From assembly GCA_025351745.1 (NCBI GenBank), contig JANXVI010000162.1, forward strand, positions 1 to 33,654: 33,654 nt of DNA, written 5' to 3'. Source of the DNA: Rhodoferax sp. (GTDB lineage: Bacteria > Pseudomonadota > Gammaproteobacteria > Burkholderiales > Burkholderiaceae_C). Positions 30,816 through 33,654 of this stretch are shown here, piece by piece (the stretch's first letter is position 1; the number at the start of each line of letters is the position of its first letter). The translations under genes were made by a program, and so were the position numbers. The notes below the pieces were generated by a model. That model was not told the origin of the DNA. It saw only the letters and a list, made by a program, of their open reading frames with translations, and searched no databases.

Positions 30816-31574
30816 TCAACACGGCGCGGTTGGTGGCGCCTGCAGGTTCCGCAACCGGACATGCTCCGCATCATCCCACTGCACCGGCAGCTGGCTCTTG
30901 GCCTGCAAGTAGTGGTGGGTGAAGACATCCAGGTAGGCATCCAGCGTTTGTGCAGCAAGGGTCTCGCCCGTCAGGTCCAGGCATAGCGCCGCTACTTCGC
31001 TGGTGCAAAAGTGATCATCGCGCCGGGAACGGCGCAGCTTGTAACGCGAGATCTGTGCGGATTCCAGACTCAACACCGGAAACGGGTCAAGGTAAGGGCT
31101 TTTGCGAAACATCTTGCGGGCCTCGGGCCAGGTTGCGTCCAGCAGCACAAACAGTGGTCGTTTGCCAGGCTCCGGCCGTACATCCGTCCGCACGCGCTCA
31201 ACCGCCACAAACTCGCCCGGGAAAACCACATAGGGTTGCCACTGCGGATCGGCCAGCAGCGCCAGCAAGGCCGGATCAACTTCGGTCCGCGCCCAGCCAA
31301 AGGCAAACGTGTCGGCCACCATGTCCGCAATCAGCCAGCCGGTGTTGCTCGGTTTGAGCGGCTCGATGTCCGCCATGAGCAGGCACACCCCGGCACGCGT
31401 GGCCACTGTTGGGCGCGCTGCGCACAGGCAGTGGCTTACGACCAGGCGGCAGCGCTCGCAGCGTTCCCCCTTAGAACCACCACGGGCCAAAAAGGGTTTG
31501 GAGCTGCGTGCCAAACGCTCGGCGCGCAGGCGGGATACGGAGTGGGGCGGCGTCTGGGGTGGGGCAAGTGGCAT
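30816..31574 (-). CDS. tapT: DTW-domain tRNA-uridine aminocarboxypropyltransferase
   Basis: DTW-domain enzymes transfer the 3-amino-3-carboxypropyl group of S-adenosylmethionine to uridine of tRNA (acp3U47 in E. coli by TapT/YfiP). The motif for which the domain is named is present as LDATWPEARKM (residues 145-155). A four-Cys zinc site lies near the N-terminus (Cys39, Cys42, Cys49, Cys51 in CERCRLVVSHCLC). KPSNTGWLIAD, the second conserved block, follows at 74-84. The product has 252 residues, within the family range. It is preceded by the glycerophosphodiesterase gene on the same strand (36-bp gap). The gene symbol is by family resemblance; TrmX-type paralogues are possible. Confidence 0.82.
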   Translation of the reverse strand: MPLAPPQTPPHSVSRLRAERLARSSKPFLARGGSKGERCERCRLVVSHCLCAARPTVATRAGVCLLMADIEPLKPSNTGWLIADMVADTFAFGWARTEVDPALLALLADPQWQPYVVFPGEFVAVERVRTDVRPEPGKRPLFVLLDATWPEARKMFRKSPYLDPFPVLSLESAQISRYKLRRSRRDDHFCTSEVAALCLDLTGETLAAQTLDAYLDVFTHHYLQAKSQLPVQWDDAEHVRLRNLQAPPTAPC

Positions 31575-31610
31575 GCTTGCGAGTCTAGTCGTCGTCAGCG
31601 AAGGCAGCCG

Positions 31611-32843
31611 CTACTCCAAACCCATGCAATTTGCGTAATAAGTCACGGTAGCCGGCCAATCAGAGAAGATGCCGATGATGCCCACGTCCTTGGCCAGCAC
31701 ATCCAACGCTTGCAGGATATCGCCTTCGCGGTTCATAGCCGGGGTGACGCTTTGGTAGTACCAGCCGCCATGCCCGCTGGCAATGACGCCGGCGCGCTCC
31801 AGGCTCCAGGTGATGATGTTCAAGCCCGCGGCCTTGGCATTCTTGGCGTAGGCTGATGGCACCAGCTTGCCGTCTTTCACATCCAACAACGCGAAGATGG
31901 GTGGCGCTACGATCTGGATGCCGTCTTTTTTGTAGCTCTGCAACTTCTCCAGGCTCGGCAGGCTGGACACCTTTTCGGCGTCGTCCAGAAACACCGCCTG
32001 CTTGCCAAAGGCCGGTTCGTTCTTCACCCAGTAAACGATGTCGCTCTTGCTGAACGACTGCGCAAACACTTGGCTGGGCGGCACCTTGGAGTCTTTGTAG
32101 GCGTCGATCATTTTTTGCGCATAGGCCTCCTGGCTGAAGCCGTTGAACGGCATGGTGACGACGGGCGCCTTCAGCTCAGGCGTCATCTTTACACCCAACC
32201 TGGTGAACAGCGCAATGCTCTCGTTGTGCGTCATCAGCGTACCGCTGGTGGGTCCACTGTACAGGTCGGTGCGCCAGGTGGCAGTGCCGCCCAAAAACTC
32301 TTCGGGCGTGGTGGCCTTGGGATTGAACGCATCCATCTTGCCGCGCAGGGTTTTGAACTCGGCCAGCGTGAGGTCGCTGGTGCGGCACTCGGCCGATGCA
32401 GGCGTGTTCTTCGCCGCATCGAACGGGGTGAAGGCCTTGGTGCACTTGGCCGCCAGTGGTGTCACCAAGATGTTGGTGGTGGTGTGCAAGTCGTTCTGCG
32501 CGTGGCGGCAGACCAGCTCTTTGTCTTTGGTGAAAGTTACGTCACATTCCACAATGCCCGCGCCCATACGCGCCGCGGCCTCGTACGACTCCTTGGTGTG
32601 CTCGGGGAACATCATCGCCGCGCCCCGGTGACCTATCGAAAACGCCGTCTTCTGGAACGGCCCGTTGCTACAGCTTTGCAGCTTGGTCTTCAAAGGGCTC
32701 TCCAGCATGTCGTTCACCAGAAAGTAGGGGCGCGGACCCAACTGGATGTTGGTAATGGGCACGCTGTCTTGTGCGGTGGCAGACAAGCTGCAGGCGAACA
32801 GCATGGCCATGCTGACGCATGGGGAAAGACTTTTGAAGCGCAT
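31611..32843 (-). CDS. Periplasmic glycerophosphodiester phosphodiesterase
   Basis: The enzyme hydrolyses glycerophosphodiesters to glycerol 3-phosphate and an alcohol. A signal peptide is evident ([16 protein letters not shown], probable cleavage after Ala24), so it is exported to the periplasm. The GDPD barrel starts with [20 protein letters not shown] (His72, Arg73, Glu81), continues with [20 protein letters not shown] (Glu99, Asp101, His114) and ends with [13 protein letters not shown]. The insertion between the second and third strands (about residues 120-215, with CTKAF and CRTSDL) makes it larger than cytoplasmic UgpQ, as in GlpQ-type fungal/plant-like GDPDs. AGGA lies upstream of ATG 32843. 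The product has 410 residues. Confidence 0.9.
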   Translation of the reverse strand: MRFKSLSPCVSMAMLFACSLSATAQDSVPITNIQLGPRPYFLVNDMLESPLKTKLQSCSNGPFQKTAFSIGHRGAAMMFPEHTKESYEAAARMGAGIVECDVTFTKDKELVCRHAQNDLHTTTNILVTPLAAKCTKAFTPFDAAKNTPASAECRTSDLTLAEFKTLRGKMDAFNPKATTPEEFLGGTATWRTDLYSGPTSGTLMTHNESIALFTRLGVKMTPELKAPVVTMPFNGFSQEAYAQKMIDAYKDSKVPPSQVFAQSFSKSDIVYWVKNEPAFGKQAVFLDDAEKVSSLPSLEKLQSYKKDGIQIVAPPIFALLDVKDGKLVPSAYAKNAKAAGLNIITWSLERAGVIASGHGGWYYQSVTPAMNREGDILQALDVLAKDVGIIGIFSDWPATVTYYANCMGLE

Positions 32844-32909
32844 GGAGTGGAATCCTAACGTTGTGGACGGATAACGCCATGCTAGTGCATGCCGATGTAT
32901 GTTTGATGA

Positions 32910-32962
32910 ATAGGCCGCTAGCCCTCGTAGAATATGGTTATATCGCTATCAATAGCAGAGCA
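32910..32962. repeat. Dispersed repeat, copy 4
   Basis: AATAGGCCGCTAGCCCTCGT opens the copy; the core TAGCCCTCGT is at 32919-32928 and GCTATCAATAGCAGAGCA at 32945-32962, where GCTAT/ATAGC is a small palindrome. It lies between the glycerophosphodiesterase start and the TauE/SafE stop. Its first 20 bases differ from copy 3 at only one position of the shared ATAGGCCnCTAGCCCTCGT block. Confidence 0.7.
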
Positions 32963-32972
32963 ACTGCCTGCT

Positions 32973-33654
32973 TTAAGCCACCAACCCATCCCACACCAGC
33001 TTCAACCCCGTCAGCAACATGCCGACGTACAAGAAGCGATAAAACATGACCTGACTGATGCGCCGCGCCCAGTGCACGCCTATCCAAACGCCAATCGGCG
33101 CTATCGGCAGCAGCACTAACGATGTGGTCATGTTGCGCGCGTCCAGCAGGCCCAGCCAGGCGTAGGGAATCCATTTGCACAAATTCACTCCGAAGAAGAA
33201 AAACGCCATCGTGGCGGTGAATTTGATGGGCGATAGCTTGAGCGGAATGACGTAGGCATTGATGGGCGGGCCGCCCACATGTGCCACGAAGCTCGTAAAG
33301 CCCGACAGCGTGGTCAGCACCGCGCCCAACCACTTGGGCGGCAACGGGCTGTTGGGTTTGGGGGGGAACAACACGCGCTGGGCCAAAAACAGCAGCGTGA
33401 AGACACCCACGATGGCCGCTACCGTGTGAGCGTTGAGCAGTTTGAACAGCAGCGCCCCCACCACAATACCCAGCACCCCAAAAGGCAGGATAAAGCGCAG
33501 GAGCTCGCGATCAAAGTCTTTGCGAAACGCGGCTACACCCAGAATGTCCATCAACAGCAGCACCGGCATCAAAATGGCCGCCGCCTGCGGCACGGTAACG
33601 GCCAGCGCCATCATCGGCACGGCCAGCGAGCCAAAGCCTGCGCCAAACCCGCTC
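32973..33654 (-). CDS. TauE/SafE family sulfite exporter-like permease, 5' end outside window
   Basis: The frame stays open to the right edge, so at least 227 residues are seen and the N-terminus is missing. The first visible residues, SGFGAGFGSLAVPMMALAV, are the family's first conserved motif (GxGGGxxxxP-like). Several membrane segments follow (AAAILMPVLLLMDILGVAAF, ILPFGVLGIVVGALLF, IVGVFTLLFLAQ, ATMAFFFFGVNLCKWIPYAW). The second half-repeat starts at LTTLSGFTSFVAHVGGPP, the matching motif. Such proteins export sulfite, sulfoacetate or similar anions, or import sulfate-related compounds; the substrate here is unknown. The stop TAA is 10 bp beyond repeat copy 4. Confidence 0.9.
   Translation of the reverse strand, partial: SGFGAGFGSLAVPMMALAVTVPQAAAILMPVLLLMDILGVAAFRKDFDRELLRFILPFGVLGIVVGALLFKLLNAHTVAAIVGVFTLLFLAQRVLFPPKPNSPLPPKWLGAVLTTLSGFTSFVAHVGGPPINAYVIPLKLSPIKFTATMAFFFFGVNLCKWIPYAWLGLLDARNMTTSLVLLPIAPIGVWIGVHWARRISQVMFYRFLYVGMLLTGLKLVWDGLVA

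Noticed and set aside
1..33654. tRNA, rRNA or CRISPR array
   Set aside because: No cloverleaf-like sequence, rRNA signature or regularly spaced direct repeats seen by eye. A covariance-model scan would settle small RNAs.

Overview
The window reads as chromosomal DNA of a GC-rich betaproteobacterium, most likely Burkholderiales, family Comamonadaceae (Rhodoferax/Polaromonas-like). This rests on codon style, gene content (KduD-type SDR, YfcG-type GST, FieF-like CDF, NIPSNAP/ABM pair) and short dispersed intergenic repeats of the kind I remember from that family. It is an inference from reading; no search was run. I see no rRNA, tRNA, CRISPR array, prophage or intact insertion sequence. Genes are in short operons on both strands.

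Layout. 1-207: 3' end of a kduD-like dehydrogenase. 332-652: wreck of an ECF sigma factor. 817-1320: small unknown protein. 1393-3799 (minus): operon of a VOC protein, an aminopeptidase-like lipoprotein and a two-domain methylglyoxal synthase. 3800-4647: long stretch without a convincing gene. 4648-6869: a multi-PAS sensor cut off inside its third PAS domain and joined to an unknown Pro-rich protein that lacks its export signal, which looks like a deletion junction. 6974-8120 (minus): a broken alpha/beta hydrolase, then intact NIPSNAP and ABM-type monooxygenase genes, divergent from an ArsR-type regulator (8235-8945). 9057-9998: REC-GGDEF diguanylate cyclase. 10024-14301: GST, SGNH-hydrolase lipoprotein, CDF metal exporter and RIO kinase. 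14510-17049: alkB and pepF.

17083-18768: homoserine dehydrogenase preceded by a 41-codon reading frame whose last 19 sense codons are dominated by Thr, Ile and Met, the end products of the homoserine branch. It is followed by mutually exclusive hairpins and a possible anti-Shine-Dalgarno element. This looks like an amino-acid attenuator for hom.

20006-26485: the most unusual part, a tight four-gene operon. It encodes a membrane-anchored coiled-coil protein, a Clp-type AAA+ ATPase with a degenerate first AAA module, an NrdG-like radical-SAM activase with no glycyl-radical enzyme beside it, and a zinc-ribbon Ser/Thr kinase with C-terminal membrane segments. I cannot match this combination to a named system, and it is my main candidate for an undescribed one.

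26535-33654: mostly minus-strand housekeeping and accessory genes: a small zinc-ribbon protein, a YcaQ-like winged-helix protein, a methyltransferase, OsmC, a small lipoprotein, a membrane protein, a DTW-domain tRNA-modifying enzyme, a periplasmic glycerophosphodiesterase and a TauE/SafE permease that runs off the edge. Four copies of one dispersed repeat lie at 14451, 18767, 26480 and 32910, all at gene ends or in intergenic gaps.
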